Counted from the stretch's first letter, positions 54,824-64,000 are shown. The stretch is DNA of 64,000 bases from Providencia stuartii (GCF_029277985.1 NZ_CP119546.1:124001-188000); one strand, 5' to 3'. The notes: generated by a model from the sequence alone, not told the origin. Made by a program: numbers and translations.

Positions 54824-55774
54824 TTAGCCTTGAATAATATGAGTACCTGTTTCGCCGCGTAAGGCTTGCGGCAATTTTTCAGGTGAGGTAATAATCACTC
54901 GCTTGCCACCGTTGGCGAGAAACGACAGGCTAGCTTCTATTTTCGGTAGCATACTTCCAGCGGGGAAATGCCCTTCACGCATATAGCGTTGCATCGCGGT
55001 TGTCGTGGTTTCTCCAAGTTCCTTTTGTTCTGGTGTTCCAAAGTAAATACAGACTTTTTCAACCCCTGTTGTGATGATCAAAATATCGGCTTGTAACTCT
55101 TTTGCGAGTAGCGTTGTGGATAAATCTTTATCGATAACGGCATCGACACTTTGAAAGCCTCCATGGCCATTTTTGACCACAGGGATCCCACCACCACCAG
55201 CGGCAATAACAACATAGTCATTTTCAGTTAATGTACGGATAGCCGCGGATTCGACGACACTTTTGGGCTCGGGTGATGCGACTACACGGCGGTATCCACG
55301 TCCTGAGTCTTCAACAAAATGCCAATCAGGGTTTGCTTGTTGCAATTTCTCGGCCTGTTCAGCGCTGAAAAATGCCCCTATAGGCTTGGTTGGCGATTGA
55401 AAATTGGGATCATTTTTATCGACTTCAACTTGAGTGACTACAGTGACCGCTTGACGATTATGGCGCGTCACCAATGCGTTAGTCAGTGCTTGTTGGATTA
55501 AATAACCAATTCCCCCTTGGGTATCGGCGACACAATTGGCTAATGGTGTCAAAGGTAGCCCTTCAACGGTATGTGCGATTTCAGCGCGGCGTAAATCCAA
55601 TCCGACTTGTGGCCCATTTCCATGAGTTAAAACGATATTATAGTTTCCTTCAAGCATGTCACAGATATGGGTAGCCACTTCTTGTACGGCTTTTTCTTGA
55701 GAATCAATCGACTGGCTGTTGTTATCTTTGATAATACTGTTGCCCCCGATGGCAACAACCACGAGTTCTTTCAT
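54824..55774 (-). CDS. yahI: carbamate kinase (YahI/ArcC-like)
   Basis: A 316-residue amino-acid-kinase-fold enzyme (the same length as E. coli YahI). Motifs are VVAIGGNSI at the N-terminus, LTHGNGPQVG and AAGGGGIPV. It makes ATP and ammonia plus CO2 from carbamoyl phosphate and ADP (EC 2.7.2.2). Within this cluster it should recover energy from a carbamoyl group released by YahFGE. AGGA lies about 10 bases before the ATG. Confidence 0.92.
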   Translation of the reverse strand: MKELVVVAIGGNSIIKDNNSQSIDSQEKAVQEVATHICDMLEGNYNIVLTHGNGPQVGLDLRRAEIAHTVEGLPLTPLANCVADTQGGIGYLIQQALTNALVTRHNRQAVTVVTQVEVDKNDPNFQSPTKPIGAFFSAEQAEKLQQANPDWHFVEDSGRGYRRVVASPEPKSVVESAAIRTLTENDYVVIAAGGGGIPVVKNGHGGFQSVDAVIDKDLSTTLLAKELQADILIITTGVEKVCIYFGTPEQKELGETTTTAMQRYMREGHFPAGSMLPKIEASLSFLANGGKRVIITSPEKLPQALRGETGTHIIQG

Positions 55775-55845
55775 TGTTATTGTATCCTGATACAGAGTGT
55801 TAGAGTCGGTGTGCTAGGCACACCGACAATCGGAGGTTAGTGGCA

Positions 55846-57408
55846 TCACACTGATTTACTGATTTTTTCAGCTTTTTCAGGTTGTTGCTCTTCTGTTGTT
55901 TTGCCTTTATCCAAAAAGTATTTCATGACAAATAAGCCCGCCATCATGAGGTAAGCGTATACAAACATCAAGGCTGAGCCTTGTGCTATTCCTACCATTG
56001 GCGAATGAATGATTCCGAAGAATACGAGTAGTGCGCCGACGGCAGCAGCAATTGCACCACGTAGTGGTTGATTAAGAATGGCGAAGATAGCAATACAGCC
56101 CCACAGCATACTGGCTAGCGGTGCACCATTGCCGAGGTGTACGAGACCTTGGTAATACACCCCTTTGCTCAACAATACATCGGTTCCGATCTGCGCCGCT
56201 GAAGTCCCTGCTGCTCCCATCATGCTATTCATCATGGTCAGTGCCCAGTTGGCAATCCAAGGGAATAAACAAATAAAGATAACGGGGACTTCAATCTTGG
56301 GTGTTTCTCGCACCACTTGGTTCGCCGTAACAACCCCGATAAATACCAGAATAGGTACGATCGCTGTCATTGGAATAATGGCTAACATGAAAGCCCCCAA
56401 ACCAAATAACGGAACGATGAACATAGTGATCCCAGAAGCTAACGTATAGCCAATACTGGCTCCCATGGCTTTCCAACCCGCATGACCTACGTACACCGTC
56501 ACGGGGAATGGGTTCCCCATAAAGCAACCTACAGTTGATGATAAACCATTGGCTAGCATGACCTTACGTGTATTGTATTCATCACCAGCAGCGTGGGCAC
56601 TCTCAATATTTTCGAGGTCAAAGATATAGTTTGCTAAGCCTAATGGAACCGCGGAAGCTAAGTAAGGCAGCGCGTGCGGTAGACCTTGTAAAAAGCTATC
56701 AATATGGATGCCTGGTGGGTTAAATCCAAATGACTCGACGGAGGATTTAATCGCAGCAGGGCTTTGTAATCCTGAAATCCATGCCAATACGGTACCTGCG
56801 ATCAGAAGCAATAAGCCTGTCGGTATACGGGCAAAGATCGGTTTTTTACCAAACCAGTTGATAAAGATGAGCAGTAAAACGATAAATGAGACGGTCGGGG
56901 CTTCAAATGCTTGTAGCATTGGGTTCATGGCCAGTAACAGCAAACCTAGCCCAGATAAACAGGAAAGCAAGACAGTGCGAGGGATCATTTTACGGATCGT
57001 TTCACCGAGGAATGAGCCACCAACAAGGATCATTGATTCCACAAAACACCAAACCAGTGCAATCTGAATGGCAAACTCCGCATTTTGCGTAGTTTGATAG
57101 ACTGGCATGATGACTAAAAAGGTGACGGTAAAAATAGAGGGTGCACTTGGGCCAGACGGTAGTGCGGTAACATCGTCGCGCCCAGTTTGTTTGGCAAGTT
57201 GCTGGCCAAAATAAGCATAGCTGACACTCGCAAGTAAGACGGCAAAACCAAAAGCGGGTGCAATACGTCCATAAACAATATCTTTTGGGATACCGACGAC
57301 AAAGATCAGTAGCCCCATCATTGTGAGCAGATTAGTTAAGTTATTGGTCATTAGCCCGAAGTAGGCCGCCCAGTCACCACGTTTCCACTTTAGTTTCGTT
57401 ACACTCAT
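55846..57408 (-). CDS. NCS2-family permease (purine/pyrimidine-type)
   Basis: A 520-residue inner-membrane protein with about twelve TM segments and a nucleobase:cation symporter-2-like pattern (DVTALPSGPSAPSIF; a central ENIESAHAAGDEYNTRKVMLANGL loop). Such carriers import xanthine, uracil, urate or related ring compounds. It lies between yahG and yahI, a position with no permease in the E. coli yah row as I recall it, so here the pathway may have its own importer. AAGGATACATTCC precedes the ATG. Confidence 0.8.
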   Translation of the reverse strand: MSVTKLKWKRGDWAAYFGLMTNNLTNLLTMMGLLIFVVGIPKDIVYGRIAPAFGFAVLLASVSYAYFGQQLAKQTGRDDVTALPSGPSAPSIFTVTFLVIMPVYQTTQNAEFAIQIALVWCFVESMILVGGSFLGETIRKMIPRTVLLSCLSGLGLLLLAMNPMLQAFEAPTVSFIVLLLIFINWFGKKPIFARIPTGLLLLIAGTVLAWISGLQSPAAIKSSVESFGFNPPGIHIDSFLQGLPHALPYLASAVPLGLANYIFDLENIESAHAAGDEYNTRKVMLANGLSSTVGCFMGNPFPVTVYVGHAGWKAMGASIGYTLASGITMFIVPLFGLGAFMLAIIPMTAIVPILVFIGVVTANQVVRETPKIEVPVIFICLFPWIANWALTMMNSMMGAAGTSAAQIGTDVLLSKGVYYQGLVHLGNGAPLASMLWGCIAIFAILNQPLRGAIAAAVGALLVFFGIIHSPMVGIAQGSALMFVYAYLMMAGLFVMKYFLDKGKTTEEQQPEKAEKISKSV

Positions 57409-57531
57409 GGAATGTATCCTTCAAAGAAGAGACTGCGGGGGCAGTCATAATTAAAAACCCTATTTGCTCTGGTGAATCACAACTCATTAGTCTGGATTGC
57501 CCAACCGAAGTTGGGCTTATTATCTGTGTGA

Positions 57532-58947
57532 CTAGGCGTATTTTTCGGCGTAAGACAACATCGCTTTTTCAAAGCAATCAAACGGAGGGTGAACAATACC
57601 CGCCCCAATCATACCGATACCTGCATCTTTATGGGCAATTGCGGTATTGATGACCGGAAGGATACCGCTGGCGGCAACCTTAGTGATATCAATGGCAGTA
57701 GGAATACCCATAAAGCCAAGCAGAGGAATCGTCACATTTGGGTTTTCACCTAAAGTGATTTCACGCATCTGCCTTGAAAAATCAATAGCTTCTTCAACGG
57801 TACCTCCGACGAGAGCAACAATGGCAGGCGCTGTTGCCATGGCGAAGCCACCAATACCATAAGTCTCAGTAATTGCGGAGTCTCCAATATCGAGGCCAGA
57901 GTCTTCAGGTTTATAACCTGCAAACATAGGACCAATCACTTGTTGCGATGGACCCGTAAACCATTGGCCCGGTAGCCCACTGATACGTAAACCGAACTCA
58001 TAACCGTTACGTGCCATGGTCGTGACGACGGTGCTGTATTCGATACCATGTGCCGCATCCATTGCCGCTTTACACATCGCCATCCAAGTTGGGCCTGAGA
58101 AATAATCACTACTTGCCACAAAATCAAATACTTCTTTTTGTTGAGCAACAGAAAAATCAGTTTGGATGATATACGGTGTTAATGCTTGGATGAGCAGTGT
58201 GGTGCCTGCATTATTACGGTTATGACATTCATCCCCCATATGCAGGGCTTGCGCTAACATTAAGCGCAGGTCTATTTCACCAGCGAGCTTCATCGCGTCA
58301 CGTAGCATTGGACCTAAAACATCACGCATCCAGTTCAAGCGGTCGATAACACTTTGGTCATTGGCCCCCATCCGCAAAATTTTTGCCATTTGCTCACTAA
58401 GGTTAGTGAAAGCGCGATTACCATACGTTTTGTTTTCAACAATGTGCATAAACATGGAGGCAGAGGTCACTCCCGCCATGGAGCCTACACAGTCGTGTTC
58501 GTGACAAGGGGAGAAAATGATCTCACCAGAAGCGGCAACACGTTCAGCATCCGCTAAATCTTTCGCTAGACCTTCAAATACTAATGCGCCTGTCACCGCG
58601 CCTTTCATCGCACCGCACATGTCTTTCCACTCAACAGGAGGACCTGCGTGTAAAATAGTATTCTTGGTCATTCCTGGTACAACATTAATGGCTTGATCAT
58701 AGCCGACCAACATCGGTTGTGATTGAATGATACGTTCCAAGGCTTGCGCGTTAGCCGCTGCAATCTTTTCTTGTAATGCGGCGTTACTTTCAATTTTGTC
58801 TAATGCACGGATGACGGCAACGTTACCTTGCCCAGGCGGTGTCCAATTCAAATGTGTTACGGGAACATGTTGTTTTTTCAGGTCATCGCTAAACATTTCA
58901 ATGCCCACATTAATCACATTTAATGGTTGTTTAAATAATGAAGTCAT
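57532..58947 (-). CDS. yahG: YahG/YlbE-like protein (DUF1116)
   Basis: A 471-residue DUF1116 protein (E. coli YahG is 472). A conserved segment SPCHEHDCVGSMAGVTSASMF contains His and Cys suitable for metal or substrate binding. Its paralogue YlbE (AllG) has been reported as one subunit of oxamate carbamoyltransferase together with FdrA and YlbF. It starts at the yahF stop (TAATG), so the two are co-translated. Confidence 0.88.
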   Translation of the reverse strand: MTSLFKQPLNVINVGIEMFSDDLKKQHVPVTHLNWTPPGQGNVAVIRALDKIESNAALQEKIAAANAQALERIIQSQPMLVGYDQAINVVPGMTKNTILHAGPPVEWKDMCGAMKGAVTGALVFEGLAKDLADAERVAASGEIIFSPCHEHDCVGSMAGVTSASMFMHIVENKTYGNRAFTNLSEQMAKILRMGANDQSVIDRLNWMRDVLGPMLRDAMKLAGEIDLRLMLAQALHMGDECHNRNNAGTTLLIQALTPYIIQTDFSVAQQKEVFDFVASSDYFSGPTWMAMCKAAMDAAHGIEYSTVVTTMARNGYEFGLRISGLPGQWFTGPSQQVIGPMFAGYKPEDSGLDIGDSAITETYGIGGFAMATAPAIVALVGGTVEEAIDFSRQMREITLGENPNVTIPLLGFMGIPTAIDITKVAASGILPVINTAIAHKDAGIGMIGAGIVHPPFDCFEKAMLSYAEKYA

Positions 58948-60497
58948 TATGCTTTCTCCCCTTTCCAGACAAATTCACGCGCTAACAAACCGGTGTTGGT
59001 GCTACTACTCGCCCAAATGACACCTGCATCAGTGAGCATCTTCACCTGTGCATCCATTGATGGTGTATCTTGATCAGTGCCTAAAACATACCCGAGGATC
59101 ACCAGTTCACGGTTATCTTGTTTCGCAATCTCTTTTGCTGCTTTGATAGCATCAATCATTACCCCAACAGGGTCTGCATGAGAGCCGTAACCCAGAACAA
59201 AGTCCATGACGATAACACCGACTTCAGGGTCGCGCGCTTCTTGCAGTAAACGCTCTATGCGGTTGGTTGGGTCGATCATTGGGTGAGGTTTGCCATTGGT
59301 AAAATCATCATCACCAAAGTCAAGGAAAGTATGGGCAACACTTTTGTTGAGATCTTTTAAGCGGTAATCAGGGTTCGGTTGAATATTACTGTAGACATCA
59401 TCATATTTTTCGAGTGCAGCAAACATGGCTTCATCACATAACGTACCGCCACAAAAAAGGCCGCGAATATATTTTTGTGTGGGTGATAGTTTTGCTCTCA
59501 CTTCTTCAATTAGAGGCCAATTCAACGAATGCAAATCCAACTCTTCTTCTTTGACGCCAGTGAGAAGCACCGCTTTTAGTGCCGCCTCTTTAGTTCCTTT
59601 TGCGAAGCTTAAACCGGGTTTATCTTCTGGCGTGGGTTGATTACCGAGAAAACAAACGACAACCGGTTTGTGGCATTTTTCTGCTTGAGTTAAGACTTTT
59701 TTGGCAACGGCCGCCGCTGGTGGTTTAGAAACTAAGACGATTACTTGAGTTTCATCATCCTCATCCAGCATTTTCAGCGCATCAATCATCATGATCCCGC
59801 CGATCTTTTCACTGAGATCACGACCACCCGTTCCGATCAGTTGTGAAATCCCAGCGCCAAATTCATGAATACGGACACTGAGCTCTTGGCTGCCTGTTCC
59901 GGATGCACCGATAATACCGATACTACCGCGACGAACGCTATTGCCAAAGCATAGTGCTGCACCATTGATGATTGCAGTACCGCAATCCGGACCCATCATC
60001 AATAGGCCTTTACTGCTAGCGAGTTGTTTTAACGCGAATTCATCATCGATTGAGACATTATCAGAGAACAGCATGACGTTAAGATCATTTTCAAGTGCGA
60101 TGCGTGCTTCACGAGCAGCAAATTGACCATTAACAGAAATGACCGCTAGGTTGCTGTCTGGGATGTGGCTATGTGCGGAATGAATCGTGGCATATTTAGC
60201 TTCATGTTGTGAGCCACCTTGGTTTTTCTTATTGAACAGCTCTTCAATCGCGATGAGTGTTGCTTCATTTGCTTCATCACTCGTGCCTTTAATGACAATC
60301 ATCAAGTCGCCGTTTTTGGCTGCTTCCAATTCAGCGGATAATAACCCTAGGTTTTTCAGTACACCTTTATTCATTTCTGTTGCCATGGCCACAAATGCCT
60401 GCTCAACGTTGTCGAGTTGGTTAGCTTTTGTGGAAATAGACATCAATGATACAGAATCAAAATAGGTATTCTTTTTGATGACAACTTTAGTCGACAT
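58947..60497 (-). CDS. yahF: YahF/FdrA-like protein
   Basis: A 516-residue protein of the FdrA family (E. coli YahF is 515), built like succinyl-CoA synthetase alpha/ligase domains. Features are an N-terminal part, a Rossmann-like GIIGASGTGSQELSVRI at about residue 190 and a ligase-like LVSKPPAAAVAKKVL region. FdrA (AllF) works with YlbE and YlbF as an oxamate carbamoyltransferase; YahF may do the same on another ureido compound. GGAG precedes the ATG at 60497; the longer reading to 60545 lies inside yahE. Confidence 0.88.
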   Translation of the reverse strand: MSTKVVIKKNTYFDSVSLMSISTKANQLDNVEQAFVAMATEMNKGVLKNLGLLSAELEAAKNGDLMIVIKGTSDEANEATLIAIEELFNKKNQGGSQHEAKYATIHSAHSHIPDSNLAVISVNGQFAAREARIALENDLNVMLFSDNVSIDDEFALKQLASSKGLLMMGPDCGTAIINGAALCFGNSVRRGSIGIIGASGTGSQELSVRIHEFGAGISQLIGTGGRDLSEKIGGIMMIDALKMLDEDDETQVIVLVSKPPAAAVAKKVLTQAEKCHKPVVVCFLGNQPTPEDKPGLSFAKGTKEAALKAVLLTGVKEEELDLHSLNWPLIEEVRAKLSPTQKYIRGLFCGGTLCDEAMFAALEKYDDVYSNIQPNPDYRLKDLNKSVAHTFLDFGDDDFTNGKPHPMIDPTNRIERLLQEARDPEVGVIVMDFVLGYGSHADPVGVMIDAIKAAKEIAKQDNRELVILGYVLGTDQDTPSMDAQVKMLTDAGVIWASSSTNTGLLAREFVWKGEKA

Positions 60498-61410
60498 ACT
60501 TTTCTCCAAAATAATGGGTAAGGTACAAAGCATCACGAATGCCAAATAACATGTCGCTACCCGAACTAGACCCGATATCTAAAATCTTTTGATACTGCGG
60601 ATAAATATTTCTCTCATCTGCTGTTACTAACATCTGAATAAGTTGCAGCAAGTTTTCTCTATATTCGCGATTGAGCGCCTTTTCTAAGGTGATGGCACCA
60701 ATTTTAGTGGTGGCATCTTTGGCACGGCGGATACCTTGTTCAAAAAAAGGGTGTAGGTGCTGTGCTGGGTGATGCTTGAGTAATAAAAACGCCATTAATC
60801 CAACTAAATAGTCATCCCCTGAAGGAGTAAGACCAATCCCGAGCCCAACAAATTGTTGGATAATAACAGGCAAGTTTTGATGCTCTGCTTTCTTTAATGA
60901 ATCGATTAATTCGTTACGTAATAAATTTAATTTGTTAGCGAGACTAGAATAAAATAAATTACACCCATGATAACTCAATAAAGCGTGACCACTTTTATTC
61001 AATAGTTTATCTATTTCATTAATATTAAAATTTAAAAATGTAAAATAGTCGTCGCTATTTATTTTCTCTGGAATAAAACTAATATTATTAGGCTGCCATT
61101 GATGACATAAAGAGAATGACAGAAAGTAATGGTCGCCAAAATAAATTTTTTTATCCGATAAATAAACGTTTTCTCCTTCTTTGATATTTAATTGAGAAAG
61201 ATCACTATTCAATAATCGACAACTGTTAGGGGCATTATCTAATTCGGCGCTCAGTAAGGTAAAAAGTGAATGATTAATCGAAATATTGATCGCCTTACGG
61301 AAAACCTGTTCTATGTGGCCTGATAATGAAGGCTGATTTAACAGATTGAAAAATGTTATATCAGCCGAGAGTCCATGCAGTTGTTGTCGTTGAGTCTTGA
61401 TGTTATTCAC
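60487..61410 (-). CDS. yahE: YahE/YlbF-like protein (DUF2877)
   Basis: A 307-residue DUF2877 protein (E. coli YahE is 287). The conserved GLGIGLTPSGDDYLVGLMAFLL segment is the family mark. Its paralogue YlbF (AllH) is the third subunit of the reported oxamate carbamoyltransferase. AAGGAGG stands only three bases before a GTG start, and no better start is seen. It overlaps yahF by 11 bp and lies 18 bp after yahD. The N-terminal 150 residues are poorly conserved in pattern. Confidence 0.85.
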   Translation of the reverse strand: MNNIKTQRQQLHGLSADITFFNLLNQPSLSGHIEQVFRKAINISINHSLFTLLSAELDNAPNSCRLLNSDLSQLNIKEGENVYLSDKKIYFGDHYFLSFSLCHQWQPNNISFIPEKINSDDYFTFLNFNINEIDKLLNKSGHALLSYHGCNLFYSSLANKLNLLRNELIDSLKKAEHQNLPVIIQQFVGLGIGLTPSGDDYLVGLMAFLLLKHHPAQHLHPFFEQGIRRAKDATTKIGAITLEKALNREYRENLLQLIQMLVTADERNIYPQYQKILDIGSSSGSDMLFGIRDALYLTHYFGEKYVD

Positions 61411-61428
61411 AAGCCTCCTTGTAATGCA

Positions 61429-62025
61429 CTATGCACCGGCTGCTATCAATAATTCAGCAATTTCGTGATAGCCTTTTTCGCGCGCTAACTCTAATGGTTT
61501 TTTACCGTATTTGTCGGTCATATGCGGGTTGGCACCGTGCTCTAGCAACATTTTGACAATCTGCTGCTGTTTTTCACCGCCATCATTCAGCACGATCGCT
61601 TCCAGTAGTGGTGTCCAACCGACAAAGTTTGTGTGGTTAACATTAATATCTGTTTTTTCGAGTAATTCTCGCACAATGTCGACATGGCCTTTTTCGCTTG
61701 CAGGCGTGATGCCCACACCACCAAAGCGAGTCAATAAATCAAGGTTTGGCTTAGCGGGGAGTACGATGCGTAGTAATGTTAAATCATTATTTAAGCAACT
61801 TAATAAAAAAGGATTAAAACATGTTTGGTCTTGTTTATTAATATCTGCACCTGCATTAATCAGGAAAGTCACACACTCATAATGTTTATTGAGACTTGCA
61901 TTCACAATAGCAGTACGGCCTTGGCGGTTGGTTGTATTGATATCAACGCCCTTTTTCAGGCAGTTTTTTAATAAATCTAGGTTGCCTTGTTCTGCTGCGG
62001 ATAAAAACTCTTGCTCTAATGTCAT
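61429..62025 (-). CDS. yahD: YahD-like ankyrin repeat protein
   Basis: A 198-residue protein made of five to six ankyrin repeats (for example NRQGRTAIVNASLNKHYECV, then FLINAGADINKQD; DKYGKKPLELAREKGYHEI). It has no signal peptide and no catalytic motif. E. coli YahD (201 residues) holds the same position as first gene of the operon. It presumably binds a partner such as YahE-F-G. AGGGG precedes the ATG. Confidence 0.88.
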   Translation of the reverse strand: MTLEQEFLSAAEQGNLDLLKNCLKKGVDINTTNRQGRTAIVNASLNKHYECVTFLINAGADINKQDQTCFNPFLLSCLNNDLTLLRIVLPAKPNLDLLTRFGGVGITPASEKGHVDIVRELLEKTDINVNHTNFVGWTPLLEAIVLNDGGEKQQQIVKMLLEHGANPHMTDKYGKKPLELAREKGYHEIAELLIAAGA

Positions 62026-62775
62026 GTTTTTCCCCTTATTAAATTATTTGATTTCAGCATCAAATAACGAAATAGATAAAGACAATATTTAAATGTGACC
62101 CAAGTAAATGAAGCGTTATGGGCATATTTATGATGAATTAAGCATAGCAAGCAGGTGAGATAAATAGAATCCATTTAAAATTAATTCATCAATAGCTACT
62201 TTTATTGTTGATTTTAAATCAACAATAACGATTTTTTGTGCGTGATAGCATGATTTTTTGTCGCTTTTGCCGTGTTTTTGGATAAAAAATAAGCAATATA
62301 ATGAAATTTTGTTTGCTAATGAGAAGGGGAAAAAAGGATTTGATCAATTTTGTGATATAACTCAAATTAAAAGTTTTTAAACTGTTAACAATGTAAAAGA
62401 GTTGATCGAGATCAGCGAGATTGTTAATAGAATTTTTTATTATTCATTTCAATAAGATTAGCTATTTTGGTTATAAATAGTTGGTTTCGTATTACATCGG
62501 TTTTTGCCAAAAAAGCAAAAATTTTTTATCGCTCGGTATGTATGCCGATTTCTGTTAACCTTGAAAAAATGCTTGATAAATAACCTAAAATTACGGGTTA
62601 TTAAATATAATTCACATATATTCGTCATACTTCAAGTTACGTTATTGTTGCGGATGCTCACACACACCAGTTATCAACCGTAAGCTATCCATCTTTTGTT
62701 GCTTAACTGTAATGCGAAGTATTTTGATTATAACTTTTTATTTTGATTGATTTTAAGCCTATTTTGGACACCAGT
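62026..62775. promoter_or_regulatory. long divergent control region, yahD and yahB
   Basis: No gene is visible. TTGAT-CGAG-ATCAG (62402-62415) is close to the FNR site TTGATnnnnATCAA. TGTGA-TATAAC-TCAAA (62351-62366) is close to the CRP site TGTGAnnnnnnTCACA. An AATAACC/GGTTATT hairpin lies at 62579-62602. A stretch beginning TTCGTCATACTTCAAGTTAC (62621-62640) resembles an interspersed repeat of enteric bacteria. Confidence 0.45.
62618..62702. repeat. candidate interspersed intergenic repeat
   Basis: The segment with TCGTCATACTTCAAGTT and, further on, GCTCACACACACCAGTTATCA resembles a degenerate intergenic repeat I know from Serratia, Photorhabdus and Yersinia genomes. Copy number cannot be judged from one window. 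Confidence 0.35.
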
Positions 62776-63711
62776 ATGAACTCTATATTTACCGAAGAAA
62801 ACTTACTGACTTACACGACAGCAGCTAAATATGCGAGCTTTAGTAAAGCAGCAGAAGAGTTAGGAATAACCACCTCCGCCGTCAGTTATACGATAAAACG
62901 TATCGAAACCTATTTAGATGTTGTGTTGTTTATCCGAGATACGCGTAATATTGAGTTAACCGAAGCAGGCTATTATTTTTACCGTAAAGCAACTGATTTA
63001 TTGAATAACTTTCATCTTATTAAGAAGAGTATTTATTCCATTGAACAGGGGATTGAAGCCCGTGTACGGATCTGTATTAATCAGCTGCTGTATACGCCTT
63101 ATCATACGGCGAAGCTGCTGCAAATCCTTAAAAAACAGTTTCCAACTTGCCAAATTACAGTCACGACTGAGGTGTATAACGGCGTATGGGATGCCATTAT
63201 TAACAATTTGTCGGATATTGCGATTGGCGCACCAGGCACACTAATGGATGGTGGGGGAATTGATTACACTGAAATTGGGGCTATCCACTGGCAATTTGCG
63301 ATCTCTGCGACTCATCCATTAGCATTGATGCCTGAACCTATCGCAGAAAGTCAGCTACGTTTATATCCAAATATTATGGTTGAAGATACCGCACTCACTA
63401 TCAATAAACGGGTTGGTTGGCTACTGCATGGTCAAGAGGCTATTCAGGTACCCGATTTTAATACGAAATGCCAGTGTCAGATATTAGGGGAAGGGATTGG
63501 TTTTTTGCCTGATTATATGGTTAAAGAACACGTTAAAAATGGCCTATTGGTTATCAAACAGATTCAAAATCCAAGACAAGATTCGCATATGTTACTCGCG
63601 ACCCAACACTCTGCAACAGGATTAGTGACACAATGGATCCGTAAAGAATTCACGGCCAATGGTATCTTGGCCAAGCTATACAGTGATCTGCTTAAACCCA
63701 TTAGCCACTAA
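62776..63711 (+). CDS. yahB: YahB-like LysR-family regulator
   Basis: A 311-residue LysR regulator with an N-terminal winged helix (about 6-63; FTEENLLTYTTAAKYASFSKAAEELGITTSAVSYTIKRIE) and a substrate-binding-like effector domain. Long stretches match E. coli YahB as I recall it (NQLLYTP, CQITVTTEVYNGVWDAI, PNIMVEDTA, NTKCQCQILGEGIGFLPDYM). The ATG at 62776 fits the family start; an upstream TTG at 62743 would add 11 residues. It is divergent from yahD and probably activates the cluster in response to its substrate. Confidence 0.88.
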   Translation: MNSIFTEENLLTYTTAAKYASFSKAAEELGITTSAVSYTIKRIETYLDVVLFIRDTRNIELTEAGYYFYRKATDLLNNFHLIKKSIYSIEQGIEARVRICINQLLYTPYHTAKLLQILKKQFPTCQITVTTEVYNGVWDAIINNLSDIAIGAPGTLMDGGGIDYTEIGAIHWQFAISATHPLALMPEPIAESQLRLYPNIMVEDTALTINKRVGWLLHGQEAIQVPDFNTKCQCQILGEGIGFLPDYMVKEHVKNGLLVIKQIQNPRQDSHMLLATQHSATGLVTQWIRKEFTANGILAKLYSDLLKPISH

Positions 63712-63733
63712 GTCCGTTATGCGGTACTAGAAT

Positions 63734-64000
63734 TTATTCCGTCGCAACGAGTAGCGCTTTATAAATCGCATCAGGGATCACGCTACCATGCGTTTTGTCT
63801 GGGTAGAGAGAAAACTGACAATGGCGCCCGTGGTTTGCAATTTCAGTGCACAATTGGCGTGCAGTAATCCAACTAGAACGGGATTGATAATGTTTAATCT
63901 GCTCTTCACTAAGGCGTGATAAATCAGGCTTCTCCTCTAAACCCCCCAAGGTAATAAATAAAGGCGCTGCATTGTGTTCTTGGGTCAGTTTATCCCTATT
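63734..64000 (-). CDS. C-terminal part of an esterase-like alpha/beta hydrolase
   Basis: The frame is open to the end of the window, so the N-terminal part is missing. The visible 88 residues contain a strand (APLFITLGGLEEKPD) and a late DKTHGSVIPDAIYKAL with the likely catalytic His, the pattern of the IroE/Fes-like esterase family (COG2819). A full-length member would be near 270-300 residues. It converges on yahB with a 22-bp gap. Substrate not determinable. Confidence 0.6.
   Translation of the reverse strand, partial: NRDKLTQEHNAAPLFITLGGLEEKPDLSRLSEEQIKHYQSRSSWITARQLCTEIANHGRHCQFSLYPDKTHGSVIPDAIYKALLVATE

Overview
The window looks like chromosome of a Morganellaceae bacterium, most likely Providencia. 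The reasons are an AT-rich background, a Proteus/Providencia-style (MrpI-like) phase-variable fimbrial locus, a complete Inv/Spa/Prg (SPI-1 type) type III secretion system and an E. coli-like yah cluster. The genus call is inference from gene content, not a database match. I see no rRNA, tRNA, CRISPR array or insertion sequence.

Layout. (1) 1-4180: a GC-richer block with the C-terminal part of an ATPase/TPR regulator, an MFS exporter and a short-chain dehydrogenase/reductase whose catalytic Tyr and Lys are replaced. (2) 4913-13603: a phase-variable chaperone-usher fimbrial locus. It has an MrpI/FimB-type tyrosine recombinase, an invertible element of about 313 bp bounded by 26-bp inverted repeats (5989-6014 and 6276-6301), an MrpJ-like regulator, major subunit, minor subunit, usher, chaperone, two minor subunits and a FimH-like tip adhesin. 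(3) 13875-17230: a TetR repressor divergent from an EmrA/EmrB-type drug exporter; the emrB-like gene is split by a one-base shift. (4) 17309-19061: a decayed gene of unknown family, then about 1.2 kb without genes but rich in perfect palindromes.

(5) 19062-45367: the type III secretion system. On the minus strand lie prgH-prgI-prgJ-prgK-orgA-orgB-orgC, then a short winged-helix regulator and a YscW-family pilotin lipoprotein. On the plus strand, divergently, lie invF-G-E-A-B-C-I-J, spaO-P-Q-R-S, sicA, sipB-C-D-A and iacP in Salmonella order. invH, sicP and sptP are absent, and the YscW-like lipoprotein probably replaces InvH. Unusual points are a 17-residue tandem repeat in SipB, a vinculin-binding-like helix in SipA, an N-terminally extended needle protein and an in-frame internal start in spaO.

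(6) 45951-51697: sugar/organophosphate genes (inositol-monophosphatase-family phosphatase plus an organophosphate antiporter; a UxuR-like GntR regulator, hexuronate-type transporter and mannonate dehydratase uxuA). (7) 51749-53328: a two-TM membrane protein and an RBBP9-like hydrolase. (8) 53385-63711: a yah cluster (yahB LysR regulator divergent from yahD-E-F-G, an NCS2 permease, yahI carbamate kinase and yahJ Tat-signal amidohydrolase). It is predicted to import a cyclic nitrogen compound, open it, transfer a carbamoyl group and make ATP from carbamoyl phosphate, perhaps under anaerobic control. The window ends in the C-terminal part of an esterase-like gene on the minus strand.
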